Source of the DNA: Aptenodytes patagonicus
Lineage: Eukaryota > Chordata > Aves > Sphenisciformes > Spheniscidae
DNA: 64,000 nt
Direction: 5' to 3'
Assembly: GCF_965638725.1 (NCBI RefSeq)
Contig: NC_134950.1
Coordinates: 19,792,932 to 19,856,931, forward strand
Below, piece after piece: positions 39,801 through 50,240 of this stretch. Below the pieces are notes generated by a model. It searched no databases, had not been told where the DNA came from, and saw nothing but the letters and a program-made list of their open reading frames with translations. A program made the translations under genes and the position numbers. Position 1 is the stretch's first letter, and each line of letters begins with the position of its first letter.

Positions 39801-42800
39801 GATGCTTAATGAGCAGTTTCCTATCTGTATCGTGAGACTTAGAACAATAAACATTACTTAAGCGCTCTCTAGATTAAATCTAACAAGTAAAGGTACTGGC
39901 TGTGGGGAAGAAAACAGTACTAAGTATAATATGAAGCCCTAAAATCACCTTACTTTCAGGAATATTGTGTATCATTTAATGTATTATTGTGTATTTAAAT
40001 ATAACTTTAAATTAGAGCATACTGACCTACTTAATTGGACAGAATTCCTCTGTAATAAGGCTCCTTCAAATGCATTGCTGTGTTATGCACAGTCTGTGCA
40101 AATTCTGTCTTACACAAGAGTTGATGCTGTACTGTACAAAGTGGAAAGAGATGTCTCCTTTGCAATATATTCTTTTTTAACTGCTTGACTTAACTCACTA
40201 TGAAACATTTCAGTGTTGCCACAAACCACAGTCCTGCACTTCATTGTAAAATAATTATAAAATCACCCAAACCGCAGCAGTGTGATGAAGGTTTGCAGCA
40301 GCCACTCAACCATCTGTTCCTTATAAACTGTTCCATTTTCAGAGAAGGGAGGAAACCAAGTCAGACAATTTTAAGAAGAGGTTTTGCTTCATAATTCTGC
40401 AGTATTTAAGTTTTTATGTTCAAGCCTTCTCTTTTGCTGGCTGGATATGCCTTTTTCCATATTTTTTGAAACCTGCCCTTCCATTACAGTTTAGAAGAAC
40501 AACTTCCATGGGAGGGTGAAGGTAGCAGTGTAGTAGTGCAGGAAGGCAAACCAAGTGAGCAAGCGAGGAACGCACCTTGAGAAGCTGACCTCAGAGCTCC
40601 CCAGCCCCTTGGCAGCTGTCAGGCAGTACGAATACCAATTGCTTTCAAGCACACACAGTTGACCGTCAGGTTATTTAATAAAGAGTGGGAAAAGAAAGGT
40701 AGATATGTATGAGAGAAACTGGAAGGAAGAAAGAAAAGGCCGTGCTTTCCTTTGTCTATTTTAATACCATTTCAGCCTGCTCTCAGCGGGGTTCAAACTA
40801 TATCTAAGCAAATGAATAGCTGACAATGACAGCTGAAGCACCCAGTATGCCAAAGGCAGAAAAGAACAGTGGCTCAAACAAAATCTGTTTTCACTGCACG
40901 CTGTGATCCCTTGGGCTGCTTGCTGAGGAGCATGAAAGCAGTCTTACAGCAAACCTCCAGGGTTGGGCATCTCTCCGCAAGCCTGGCCGGGGAAAGCCGA
41001 AACATGGTTCTTTTGGCACTAGTCCAGGCTGCAGTCCTCTCGTTACTTAATGGAGTCAGAGGTTCAGGGAACGTGGATGATCTGATGGAGTCACTGGGAA
41101 CCGTGCTATCCACAGAGAAATGTGAAAATGGCCGAGGTTTCCCTAGATCACGTAATTCAGACTGAGGGCCCCACAGTCAGTGAAAGAATGTGCAGTGGCT
41201 GATGACTTCAGGACTTTCTTCCCAGCTACTCACAGTTATCTATCTGGTTTAGTGTTTAGACAGCTTTGTGTGTAAAATAAGACACATAATGGGTTGCATG
41301 ACGAGGATAATCCAATATGCTTTAACCATTTTGGTTCCCCTCCAGTCGTGGCCCTTATGGTCGGAATAATGGATCCTTATCCTACAAGTCCGGAGCCAGC
41401 CCACCTGCTTCCCGTGAAAAGGACCCTTTGTCAACATTGTGCAAAAACCAGCTGAGTCCTGCTAACATCCATCAGAGTTACAGGGCTTCTTCAGCCAGCA
41501 GCAGCAACTCAGGCTCATACAAAGGAAGCGACAGCAGCCCAGTGATGAGGCAAGTCTTTATTTCAGCATCCCGGTGTTCAGTGCACTGACTTACCTTCCC
41601 TGCACTGTAACGTGGGATCAGCTGTCTGAGCTGCCGAGCAGGTCACCTTGCTCCTCAGCATATGCGTGACTCCTCATGTTAGTGGCTCGGCAGTCAACAG
41701 GGTGCTCCATCCCATGTAAAAGCTTTATTGTTTCAGCACTGTAAAATTCATGGTTACTTTTAGTCAAAGCCCTCTGTAGTTGTTTTTTGTTCCAAGGCGG
41801 GCTCCTTCATGTGGTTTCATGCCATCAATTCTCATGTGGATTTACTGGTTCTTTCATATAAGGGTCCTTTCGCTTTGGAGAGAGTTGAGTGGGGTAGTAT
41901 AGAAAACATTATAGACTGGGGTGAAAATTCACCCTGCCCAGCCTTAGGCACCTCCCTAAGGAGTGCAGTGTCCTGTACAGGAAAGAAAACCGATACCTGC
42001 CAGAGCATGAGACGCATACTGCAGAGAAGGAATTGCCACCATGATGCTGCTGTTTCCCTCTCTCCCTCTCAGGCAACTCAACAGCCAAGCGTGTCAGGTA
42101 CACACCTAAAGCTAGATAGGATAAATCTAGGTTTCAGGGTGCTCAGCTTCATAACTCACATGTGGAGCTGAACTCGGTCCGTACGCTACCTCACCTGGCC
42201 GTGTCTACAGCTGGGTGCCCTTGCCAGTGGCCCGGCTGCCTGCTCTTGGGCACACCACCCATTTCGGGTGAGGGGATGGCTAGGTATTTTAAAGTTAAAT
42301 GTCTCATTTGATGTAATGGCACTGAAACCAAGTACAGTAAATAGTAAATTTTGCACTATAGCCACAAATCAGCCATTTCCTCAAATACTTTGATTTGCCA
42401 GAGGGAGTCACTTGTGCGGACACTGAGGAGCCCCAAATGAGTCAAGCGTAGACTCAGCTTTGTATCAGTCAATGGGATGTTTTTCTTTTTGCCAGGACTG
42501 AAGAACTGTAGGAGTGATGTTATGTGATGGTTTGTTTTTTTTTTCTTTTCAGGCGATCAGGGAGATACAATTCTTGCGGTGACAATCAGAGCATTAAGCC
42601 ACAAAATCCAGAGCAGTATTTGACTCCTCTGCAGCAGAAAGAAGTTACAGTACGGCATTTGAAAACAAAGCTGAAGGAATCTGAGAGCAAACTTAAAGAA
42701 AGGTATATTTCACTTCAAAAATCAGAGTTAGAAAGATTTATTCAGGAGCATTTAGGGGTGGGAATCCTGAACATTTTTACTCATTTCTTGACCACATAAA

Positions 42801-45045
42801 GTTTTCATTAAGAAATTTGAAATATGGTCAGTCCGATTAGGTTGTTTTCAGGTATTTCAGGTTTCATAGTGTGCTCAGGATATATGTACCATGCAGTTTA
42901 GTTATGAATATGGCTGTCTCTCTCCCTTTTTTGAACTTTCCCAACAGAATATTTTTAAAGGATAATTTTTTACCAGTCTGATTTAGCATTGACACCTTTT
43001 TTGCATAAAACAGTTTCTACCTGCCAGCATGTATTACCTTAGTCTCCTGTTCTACCTCATTCAGTGAAATATGACTACAAATGTCCCCCTTCTCCCCGAT
43101 GAAAGAAAAGCTCTTACACAAACCAGCGTGCCCGCTTGTGTTTTTGTCGCTTAGACATTTTCACAATAGCCCTTTGTATGGATGCTGAGCAAAGAAGTGA
43201 CAATGTGCATTACACAGCAATAGATGTTGTCTCTTTTACTAAAACCGCCCTGAGAGCTGGCTCTCCAGCACACACATCCCAAGCAGGCACAAAGGGCCGT
43301 TTGAGTCAAGAGTAGAGTAGAGGCAGAGTCCCAGGGACCTCGTGGTCCAGCCTGGGATAGCCTGACCTCTGCATCTGTGAGGGCTGGATCTCAGGTAGGG
43401 GCCCCCACTCCCTACTTGCTGGCAAGTGAAGGCAGAAGCCTCTAGCTCCACGCCGGGCAAAGCAAGCCAGGTGCCTGCAGCCCCGAGCCGTCTTACTGTC
43501 TGAGGCCAGCATTGGCTCTGGCTGTACCTGACGAACTGCTGGCAGGCACGGGGGACACATCCAAGCAGCTGTTTCTCATTTCCTCCAGGGCGGGCGAGGC
43601 TGTAGGTGAGATGTTAAGAGTTGTACTGGTTGGACCTAACCTAGAGGCCACCACTTGCACCTCAAAATGTCTGGGATCATGGCATAGCCCACAAGGCCGC
43701 TGGCTGTGTGGCGAGGTTGGTGACTCCAGTTAGCAGTCAGCCAGCGTGTCTTGGCAGATGGCTTACATCTCTGCCAGCTCTCTCAGAGATGGCAGCAAAT
43801 GGTGCATGGAGGCATTTGCTTCCTTCTTGGAGCATCTCTGCAGCATAGCCATCCCAGTGCGGTGGAGCCTCATGTTGACTCTTTAACTGACCAGTCAGCA
43901 GAAGCGTTACAACATTTTTGTTTTGCTACAGGGAAACAGAAATAGAAGAGCTCAAAGCTCAGCTGGGACGAATGAGGGAAGACTGGATTGAAGAAGAGTG
44001 TAATCGTGTGGAGGCAGAGCTGGCCTTAAAGGAAGCAAGAAACAAAATTAAACAACTCAAGCAGGTTATTGAAACCATGAAAAACAGCTTGGCTGAGAAA
44101 GACAAAAAAATTCAGAAATACTTCACAGACATAAACATTCAAAACAAGAAACTGGAATCTTTGCTGCAGAGCATGGAGATGGCTCAGAACAGCTCGGTGA
44201 GGGATGAGCAGTGCCTGGAGTACACGTGTGACTCAGAGGGGAAGCCGTTAGTGTTGTGTGCCATGATGCCAGACAGCCTTATCACAGAGGACCAAGCTCT
44301 GGAGGAGGTGGCAGATAATGGGCTGCTTCTTAATGAGGACGCAGCTAATGGGACTGATTCATCTGAAGGGAGTTTGACCACCACAACATCTGAGTTTAGT
44401 GATCCAGCTCCTTCCAGTTCTGCTTTAAATGAAGAGATGCTTGAAAATGTTCTGGATGAAAAACTAACTCCTTCCCAGGAGGAGGAGCAAAGCAGCAGCG
44501 TGATGGTGGAACAGGCCATCCAGACTGATGTGGTGCCATATAGCCTAGATGTGGAGCAGCTCATTCAAAACATCTTCAGAGCTCAAGATGCCTGTCCTCT
44601 AAGCCCACCTTCTTCACTGAAGGAATTGGGTGAATTTTCTCTTGGAAGCTTCAGCGATTCTGGTATCATAGTGGACTTAACTCCAAGTGATCCAAACTCT
44701 GCCATCCTTTTGTCTCCTATGGAGTCTCCATGCAGGAAGGTGGAGCATGAAGTTAATGAAAACCGTTTCATGAAAGAACTTGATTTTACAGAACCTCATG
44801 ATGATGAAGCCTTTGGGTATGTCAGTACTTTCTCTCAGTCAGGAATAAAGAGGAGATACTGGAGCAGCAGTCTCCTCAGAGATGTTCTGGCTGTAGCAGC
44901 TCCTGTTGTACCAACTATCATGTGGGCTTTCAGTACTCAGAGAGGAGGAACAGATCCCATTTACAATATTGGAGCATTGCTTCGTGGTTGCTGCCTGGTG
45001 GCCCTGCACTCTTTACGCCGTACACCCTTCAATATCAAAAACTAA
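3774..45045 (+). CDS. SYBU: Syntabulin, whole spliced coding region (7 exons)
   Basis: Coding join: 3774-3800, 4037-4223, 17921-18118, 38818-38920, 41346-41549, 42553-42702, 43932-45045. The 1,980 coding nt before TAA give 660 aa. Recognised by close match to syntabulin (GOLSYN): start MGPLRES, then SRSRIPR, SPASESPFSEEESREFN, the EQYLTPLQQKEVTVRHLK stretch, and an AVAAPVVPT-type C-terminal tail. Known role of the family: a kinesin-1 (KIF5) adaptor that carries syntaxin-1 vesicles and mitochondria along axons; it also localises to Golgi membranes. The N-terminal 260 residues are Ser/Pro/Gly-rich and probably disordered. A coiled coil runs at about residues 266-374, a conserved VEQAIQTDVVPYS segment follows, and hydrophobic stretches near residues 604-623 and 636-648 form the tail anchor. 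The start at 3774 is chosen by homology and a good Kozak context. There are no frameshifts or internal stops. Confidence 0.97.
3892..3972. repeat. Perfect 39-bp-arm palindrome in SYBU intron 1
   Basis: Positions 3892-3930 are the exact reverse complement of 3934-3972, with a 3-nt loop at 3931-3933. I paired every base and found no mismatch. The arms are GC-rich with a nine-base C run facing a nine-base G run. It occupies about a third of the 236-bp intron 1. It could extrude a cruciform or form a very stable RNA hairpin, or it could be a read or assembly fold-back error. Confidence 0.95.
4037..4223 (+). CDS. SYBU: SYBU coding exon 2
   Basis: Encodes residues 10-71 plus one base of codon 72. 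The acceptor is TTCCCGAGCAG at 4036; the next AG six bases downstream would remove two residues, and alignment to the family favours 4037. It contains the conserved SRSRIPRLVLRP basic stretch and the SPASESPFSEEESREF acidic block. The donor is GTACCG at 4224. The exon lies within the CpG island and is much more GC-rich than the later exons. Confidence 0.92.
4238..4253 (+). repeat. Poly-C run
   Basis: Sixteen consecutive C residues start 14 bp after the exon 2 donor site. The length is prone to slippage and sequencing error. Confidence 0.9.
11734..11890 (-). mobile_element. Degraded CR1 LINE 3' fragment
   Basis: Read on the + strand it runs GGTTGTACGGAACCTCTGGA, then CATCCAGCCTCC, a GAAGCAGG block, then GGCTTTGTCTGTCCGAGTCT and GAAAACCTTCAAGGA. 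This is the standard order of the CR1 3' region in antisense. Many substitutions and no intact 3' repeat indicate an old copy. Boundaries are approximate. Confidence 0.7.
15428..15630 (+). mobile_element. CR1 LINE 3' fragment
   Basis: It contains GGTCGGTCACTGGAACAGGC, then CCCAGGGAAGTGGTCACG, then GTTGGACTCGATGATCC and GGGTCCCTTCCAACATGAGA, and ends ATTCTGTGAT. This is the C-terminal end of CR1 ORF2 plus the short 3' UTR, in sense orientation. It is moderately diverged and 5'-truncated. Confidence 0.9.
16800..17030. promoter_or_regulatory. Candidate conserved non-coding element in SYBU intron 2
   Basis: An unusually motif-dense stretch lies about 0.9 kb upstream of exon 3. It has a perfect POU octamer ATGCAAAT at 16868-16875, a TGCAATTGCATAATTA homeodomain-type cluster near 16950, and an AAGATGGC YY1-like core. 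It has no coding frame and no repeat signature. The enhancer call is inference only, since no comparison genome is available here. Confidence 0.25.
17921..18118 (+). CDS. SYBU: SYBU coding exon 3
   Basis: Encodes residues 72-137 plus one base. A strong polypyrimidine tract and CTCTTCAG precede 17921, and the donor is GTGAGT at 18119. It contains the SPVKTPSDAGNSP segment conserved in syntabulin, with proline-directed Ser/Thr sites (SP, TP). The rest is low-complexity Ser/Lys-rich and likely disordered. Confidence 0.95.
22486..22725 (+). mobile_element. CR1 LINE 3' fragment
   Basis: It has GGAACGTGAAATCCATATGA, AACACAAGAAAACAC, GTGGTCAGACACTGGCACAA, GTTGGACTAGGTGGTCTC and GAGGTCCCTTTCACCC, ending in a short TCTGTGATTCTGTG repeat. 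These are the ordered landmarks of the CR1 ORF2 end and 3' tail in sense orientation. The reading frame is broken. Confidence 0.9.
27696..28349 (-). other. Antisense 217-codon reading frame, unrecognised
   Basis: The frame is open for 217 codons in DNA that is not GC-extreme. The product is rich in Pro, Ser and Leu, with no domain, transmembrane segment or signal I recognise. It lies antisense within SYBU intron 3. No clear promoter or splice partner was seen. It may be chance, a decayed mobile element, or an exon of an antisense transcript. Coding status is unsupported beyond the open frame. Confidence 0.1.
27833..27848 (+). repeat. (CT)n microsatellite
   Basis: A short pure CT dinucleotide run within SYBU intron 3, inside the antisense 217-codon frame, where it encodes an alternating Arg/Glu stretch. 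Confidence 0.85.
30026..30577 (-). other. Antisense 183-codon reading frame, unrecognised
   Basis: An open frame on the - strand of SYBU intron 3, about 1.7 kb from the 217-codon frame and on the same strand. A second overlapping - strand frame of 106 codons covers 29757-30077. The product has no motif I recognise. The underlying DNA is locally GC-richer than its surroundings and could be a diverged old repeat. Treated as probably non-coding. Confidence 0.08.
34382..34396 (+). repeat. (TA)n microsatellite
   Basis: Short alternating AT run in SYBU intron 3. Confidence 0.8.
35210..35900. promoter_or_regulatory. Intronic GC/CpG patch
   Basis: GC content and CpG density rise sharply compared with the flanks. 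Examples include TTTCGCGTG, GGGCGGCGTT, CTGTCGCGGTG, GGCCGGAGCGACGGG and GTACGTGCGGCACGAGCG. Several short frames overlap on both strands, as expected of GC-rich non-coding DNA. Within SYBU intron 3 it could be an alternative internal promoter or an orphan CpG island, or simply a GC-rich patch. Confidence 0.3.
37236..37270 (+). repeat. (CCCT)n tetranucleotide repeat
   Basis: About eight pure tandem CTCC units on the + strand in SYBU intron 3, about 1.5 kb upstream of exon 4. The opposite strand is GGGA-rich. Confidence 0.95.
38818..38920 (+). CDS. SYBU: SYBU coding exon 4
   Basis: Completes Gly138 and continues SEADFSSSSSTGSISAPEVH to residue 171 plus two bases. The acceptor is CCTTTCCAG at 38817 and the donor is GTAAGC at 38921. 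Ser-rich throughout, as in the human protein. Its 103-nt length shifts phase from 1 to 2, and that fits the exons on either side. Confidence 0.95.
38921..41345 (+). other. SYBU: SYBU intron 4 (2.4 kb)
   Basis: Bounded by GTAAGC and CCTCCAG. Unique AT-rich sequence with no repeat, RNA gene or additional exon that I can support. Confidence 0.85.
41346..41549 (+). CDS. SYBU: SYBU coding exon 5
   Basis: Encodes residues 172-239 plus two bases. The acceptor is CCCCTCCAG at 41345. It contains SREKDPLSTLCKNQLSP, similar to the human REKDLLSMLCRNQLSP segment, then a Ser-rich stretch ending SSPVM. The only donor that keeps the frame and homology (VM-RRSGRY) is a non-canonical GC at 41550-41551 in the context AG|GCAAGT. 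Confidence 0.94.
41550..41555 (+). other. SYBU: Non-canonical GC 5' splice site of SYBU intron 5
   Basis: The exon ends ATGAG and the intron begins GCAAGT. Apart from the C at +2 it is a perfect match to U1 snRNA, and that strong context is typical of genuine GC-AG introns. The acceptor at 42552 is TTTTCTTTTCAG. The reading frame (phase 2) and the conserved RRSGRY junction both require this site. Confidence 0.9.
41550..42552 (+). other. SYBU: SYBU intron 5 (1.0 kb, GC-AG)
   Basis: Begins with the GC donor and ends TTTTCTTTTCAG after a long T-rich tract. A short + strand frame at 41809-42171 shows no family resemblance. Nothing else was seen. Confidence 0.85.
42553..42702 (+). CDS. SYBU: SYBU coding exon 6
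   Basis: Completes Arg240 and runs to residue 289 plus two bases. It carries the most conserved part of the protein (NPEQYLTPLQQKEVTVRHL), where the coiled coil begins. By analogy with published mapping of syntabulin, the central coiled-coil region is where kinesin-1 heavy chain and syntaxin bind; exact limits cannot be read here. The donor is GTATAT at 42703. Confidence 0.96.
42703..43931 (+). other. SYBU: SYBU intron 6 (1.2 kb)
   Basis: Bounded by GTATAT and GCTACAG. The 3' half (43.25-43.9 kb) is somewhat GC-richer with short overlapping frames. No repeat or exon recognised. Confidence 0.85.
43932..45045 (+). CDS. SYBU: SYBU last coding exon (7)
   Basis: Encodes residues 290-660 and the TAA stop at 43043+2000, i.e. 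45043-45045. The acceptor is GCTACAG at 43931. Heptad-rich sequence continues (EIEELKAQLGRMREDWIEEE) to about residue 374, then a divergent acidic linker, then VEQAIQTDVVPYS and NPNSAILLSPMESP, which are conserved in family members. The C-terminus (residues 599-660) has two hydrophobic stretches separated by FSTQRGGTDPIYNIG and ends in a basic SLRRTPFNIKN tail. This is the membrane-anchoring end by family knowledge. The frame is open for 14 nt upstream of the acceptor, but those bases are intronic by homology. Confidence 0.97.
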
Positions 45046-46045
45046 AGTCCACTCTGTCCCTGGGCACCAACCAGCTGAGGCAAAGAGAAAGAGGGATGAG
45101 ATAGATCATAAAAAGTTATTATATATTCTGGCAGAGTCCATCATTTTGCTTTTGACTATTTGATTTGCACTATAAATCGGTTCGAAAACATGTTCCTTGT
45201 TTCAAAATGAAAAAGCTGAACCCTGTAGTTCCACAAGATATTTATAACTGGTGTTTTTAACAGTACTGCTGCCTACAGAAATAGTCCTCCTGCTCCCAGG
45301 CACCGTGTCCCTCCCCTGTGCTGGTGTCTTTCTGGTGCCAGTGCATCTGCACAGTGAACATGACCAGGGAAATCAAGGAGAATTACAGCTAGCGCTCTTC
45401 CGTGTTTGTTTGCTGAATTAGCGTTAAGCTCAGTCACTTTCCCTGGCTGGTTCACTGAGCAAATGTACAAGCGCTTTGCACCGGCTCAAGGGTAGCACGA
45501 GGTGCGCACGGGAACAAATGGCCAGAGAAAGGTGGAGTAGCACCTTTAGGCAGCACTAACCTAAAACATTTGTGAAACTACAGTGTTAAGTAGGTGATGT
45601 GGAGACTCGTTCCCACATGCACTCCAGAAAGCATGCTAGCGCTTTCCATTTGTTGTCCGAAGTGTCGATTCAATTTAGAGGTAAAACCCATATTCCCCAG
45701 GAAGCTTCCAGCACATCGTTCGTGCCTGTCTCGTGTAGTGCTCTTCTCAATCGTACAATTGCTCGAGCATTTCACTGGTCTTGTGCGTATACGGGGACTG
45801 TAACCAAAAATGTACGTTGTTGGGAGTCTTGAAACGTGTTACAATGATAAGTATAGGCGTGGATACACTTTGAATATTAATGTTGTTTTAAAGTCTTAAT
45901 GTATTGGAACCCGATAGTCATTCGAGCCCTTTGAAATACTATGTATAAATGTATTGTGTTTTAACTTATTGTTTATTTAATTGCTTTATTGTAAATTACC
46001 TTTATAATCACAAGTTCAGTAAAGCATGTTAGAAATGTTAAATGT
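45046..46045 (+). other. SYBU: SYBU 3' UTR (inferred end)
   Basis: Follows the TAA at 45043-45045. The last 150 nt are strongly AT-rich (TTTATTTAATTGCTTTATTG), as in many vertebrate 3' UTR ends, and lead to a variant poly(A) signal at 46018. The end is set about 20 nt after that signal and is an inference. Confidence 0.6.
46018..46023 (+). terminator. SYBU: Candidate SYBU poly(A) signal AGTAAA
   Basis: AGTAAA, a recognised variant hexamer, is followed 20-35 nt later by the GU-rich stretch TGTGTGAGTGTTTTATTGT. No AATAAA occurs in the preceding kilobase of 3' UTR. Canonical AATAAA hexamers further on, at 46969 and 47172, could serve a longer isoform. Confidence 0.55.
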
Positions 46046-49000
46046 GTGAGTGTTTTATTGTAGCAAAGCTATAAAAAATACCTGTCTCAGCTGAGCTATC
46101 AGGCACAGGCCAAGCGGGAGGAGGCACTGTATCAGGGCATAAGGAACCGTCAGGACTCGGAGAACAGAGACTGAGAAAACCTAATTACAGCTCCAAGCGT
46201 AAGCACTCAGCCAGAGAAAAAGGCTCCAGTGGGTCTGCAGACCTGTATGCCACCCACTCTGCTGCACCCAGGCTGCATGCAAGTGACCTAATCTTCAACC
46301 CAATGCAATCTTCTAGAAGCTTGTAACTTCTCATTTCTGCACTACCAGGAGAGTATCAGTCTTCCTGGCATTTAACAGAAGACCAGAAGGCCTTGTTTAA
46401 CCCGGCCAGCAGTCACGCAGTCTCGGTGTGCACACTGAGATGCCACTGTGACCATCAAACCACGAATTCTCCATGTCCAAAATTTGAGATCTGTGCATAG
46501 ATCAGAGGAGGGCAACACTACCTAACAGATGAAACAGTGGGGTTTGTCTGGCTCCACCCAAGCTTTCAACACCACCTCTGGCCATTGAAACCTCACTGGC
46601 CTCCTGTTTTCCCCTCCAGCAAAGCAAGTGTAATATTTCCCTGTGCAATGCAGAGCAGAAGAGGTCTAGTGACCTCTGCAACTTTTGGGAAGAAGGGAGT
46701 TATTAGTAAGCCACAAGGGAGGAGGAATAATTGGCCAGGATGCGGGGAACATTTGCAACACTCAAGAGGGTGACGCACACCTCTCATAAGGCATTTAACT
46801 ATGCTCAGCGAGAGGTGACAGAGTTCCCATCACGTTCCTGAAAAAAGTCCCTTCTCTGATCTTTACCCAAAATTCAGCTCGCTTCCGAGCCTCCACCTTT
46901 CCTCCTCCATACTGCAGGGATGTAGACAGCTCAAGGTGCCCTTTGTAAGAAGAGGCCTGAAGTGCCGCAATAAATGCTCCAGTCCCAGATGCTGGGGGAC
47001 TGGCCTTTGTTCCCCGATCCACAGAGGATATGCCGGCTGTTGCTGCAGACATACCATCTTAATTTTTTTCCCTCTAATATTTGGCTTTGTAAATCTTAGT
47101 CGTGTCTCACCTGGATCCCGCTGGTGCTGTACGGAGTAGCTAGGGGAGGACCATCAGCCTCCCAACAGTTCAATAAAAACTCCTATCCTTTCTTTCTAAG
47201 TTTAGAAAATGTTCGTACCCACACCCGTACCACCCTGGAAAGTGTTGCCTCAAAGCATGCAGGTGGGGGGGACATGCAGCTCATCAGCTAAGGGTAAAAT
47301 AGCAGATGTCTGCTTGAATTCAGGCTTATAGCATAGGAACCAAGTCAGCTCCTTCCCGGGCTGAAGCAATGCTTGTTGATAACCCCCTTATGCATTTTCC
47401 TTTCTAACCCAGGAACAAAAAAGCCTTTCTTTAATATTCAGCTTAAGAGGTACCTGATATGCTCCTAAGCTGCTGAAAACGTTGAGGCTCAAGCACTGCC
47501 CACCCCCACCCCCACCAGAGATGCACCTGCACCCTTATGTCCACCCTCTCACATGGCTGTTCTTAACTTCTGATTACTTACTCACTTCTCCTTCCTTTCC
47601 CCCCTAAATCAACTTCCTCTCCTAAATTCCAACCTCTAGAGACATACTAAAATGAAAGAAAGCACTGTCTTATAGATGTCCTACATGAGAAGAACAAGTA
47701 AGCATTTTGCTCCAAAACCCTTCAGACAAATGAACACAGGACATTGCAAACATGAACTATAGCACAGTCAAGGAAAGGATGATTTTTCAGTCATCCTGGC
47801 GGGTCAATCCTCCATAGTGAAGAATAACAGTGAAGGCAATCAAGTCTAGCTTTCAGTAAAGAAAAAAAAAAGGACATGGCCAACAGGCCAAGTATGGAGA
47901 GGGAAAAGGAGGAGCCTGTGGCAGCAGGAGGGAAAGAAAACAAGCGTATGCAGTGGGTATATGAGATCCCTCAAGAACTCAAACCAACAGAAAAGATTAT
48001 AATGGAGCAGCAGCTACACAAAAGGTTTAGCAAAAATGTTTCCACATTTGTTGGATAAAAATCAAGATACAGGAAGGAGGAACGAAGATACAGCACAGGA
48101 AGAAGATGAAACAGATACCAACGCATGGATTTTTAACGTGCAAGATACTACCCACAAGAGCACCATATCCTTACTGGCATTATGTCAGCACATGGTAGAG
48201 GAGATGGGAGTCTTCCCTAGAGCAGCCGTGCTCAAGTACAGGCAGGTAGATGGAGGGAAGAACACCAAAGCAGTACGCAGCAGGAGAGGGAAAAGCAGTG
48301 CAGGAGGGCTGACATGCAAGAAGGTGGCAGCACCTCACGGTTTTTAAAATGGCTGAAGGCTCAAAAAACAAATGCGCTTTCATGATGTATTCAGGGGCTT
48401 TGTTTCTCACTTTTTATTAACTAGCCCGTGTTTTGTTATTTTTAGTAAATAGTATTTATTTGCATCTATTTTACATTGTCTCTGAAATAGCAATAGTAAG
48501 CACTAATTTGTTTAAAAGATGAGATGAAGCTTTCAACAAGTTTTACCTTAAATAGGCAAGATATTAGGTTTCCCTGCCCTGCATCAGCAATAGTGAAAGA
48601 ATTATGACTTGTACCTCCTCGCTTCATCAGTGTGGTTAAAAGGACAGACACAGATTGTTATTAAAGCTTATTCACATACTTTCTCCTTATCTCCCACCCA
48701 CTGTAGAGGTGTGCACTAGGAGCAGATTTGCTTGCCATACCACTGTTTAGTCTGCACAGACTATAGTCATCCATTCTACTCCAGCCAGAACACTTGTGCA
48801 GAAAATATGCACAGAAGTGCACGCTGTTGCCTTCTTAAATTTATTTTAAAAATTTAACATTTCTCAAGGACTTTTTTCCTATCTGAAAATTGCTGTCAAA
48901 TCAGTTGACTTGTGCAAGATTTTAAGCAATACGACAAGCATACTTAACATTTTTAAAAATGTTTCTCCATGACTAAGGCCATTAAAGGTAATTCTTACTG

Positions 49001-49605
49001 TCTTGCTTTCTCAATTACTTATCTTTTAAGCAAAACTTGTGTCAGAATCTACTTACAACTTAGTTAAAAATTGTTTTATTCTAGGCAGAGATGATCTAGT
49101 CAGATAGCCGCCCACCTCTTCCCATTCTTTTACAACTTCACTGTTCCCTGTATGCACAGGGAACAAGTCTCAGGCACACAATTTGCTGTCTTCACTCATC
49201 CGTCGCAAGATAAGAAATCCATACAACCCATGAATTCAGGGATAATAGCATCCACATAACAGAAGATGGAGAAGGGGTTCACTGAAGCTCTGAGCTGGAC
49301 AAAAGAATCACATGGACTTCCCTCCTCCTGTACACCTTTCCCTCCAGCAGACATTAAACTTTTCTTCTTCATTAAAGCACTGTTGTCTTCTACTGCATAT
49401 TTACCTCGCACACTTTTCCCAGAGGAATTCCACTGTAAATACATACAGGAAGTGTACAAAAGTGGAATTTTGCGAAGTGCTGTTAATTGAACTGAGAATT
49501 TTCACACTAGCTTTATTAACCGGAGGACGCAATTTTTTTTCAATTACACTGCCTATGTATAACGAGTATAAAGTGTGAGGATTTTTTTCCCTAACTGTAG
49601 GAAGT
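46046..49605. other. SYBU-EBAG9 convergent intergenic region
   Basis: Unique sequence between the two convergent gene ends. It contains short frames without resemblance to known proteins, an (ACCCCC)-rich patch near 47502-47516, and several A/T homopolymers. TTTATT at 49512-49517 (AATAAA on the - strand) could be a distal EBAG9 poly(A) signal. No further gene was seen. Confidence 0.7.
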
Positions 49606-50240
49606 ATAGAATCATAGAATCATAGAATCATTGAGGTTGGAAAAGACCTCTAAGATCATCGAGTCCAACCGTCAACCCAACACCACCATGCCCACTAAAC
49701 CATGTCCCTAAGTGCCTCATCTACACGTCTTTTAAATACCTCCAGGGATGGGGACTCCACCACTTCCCTGGGCAGCCTCTTCCAATGTTTCACCACTCTT
49801 TCAGTAAAGAAATTTTTCCTTACATCCAATCTAAACCTCCCCTGACACAACTTGAGGCCATTTCCTCTCGTCCTATCACTTGTTACTTCGGAGAAAAGAC
49901 CAACACCCACCTCGCTACAACCTCCTTTCAGGTAGTTGTAGAGAACGATGAGGTCTCCCCTCAGCCTCCTTTTTTCCAGGCTGAACAGTCCCAGTTCCCT
50001 CAGCCGCTCCTCAGAAGACTTGTTCTCCAGACCCCTCACCAGCCTCGTTGCCCTTCTCTGGACACGCTCCAGCACCTCAACATCCTTCTTGTAGTGAGGG
50101 GCCCAAAACTGAACACAGTATTCGAGGTGCGGCCTCACCAGTGCCGAGTACAGGGGCACGATCACTTCCCTACTCCTGCTGGCCACACTATTTCTGATAC
50201 AGGCCAGGATGCCATTGGCCTTCTTGGCCGCCTGGGCAAG
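49606..50240 (-). mobile_element. CR1 LINE, 5'-truncated, open ORF2 C-terminus
   Basis: In - strand orientation the frame encodes the well-known CR1 reverse-transcriptase C-terminal motifs in order: [70 protein letters not shown] and [20 protein letters not shown], followed by a natural stop near 49695. The 3' end on the + strand is three copies of ATAGAATC then ATTGAGGTTGGAAAAGACCT. About 180 codons are free of stops or frameshifts, much better preserved than the other copies here, so this is the youngest insertion. Endonuclease and most of the RT are missing, so it cannot move by itself. Confidence 0.97.

Noticed and set aside
43918..43931. In-frame ATG 14 nt upstream of SYBU exon 7 as an alternative start
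   Set aside because: These bases are the polypyrimidine/acceptor region. The residues they would encode have no counterpart in the family.
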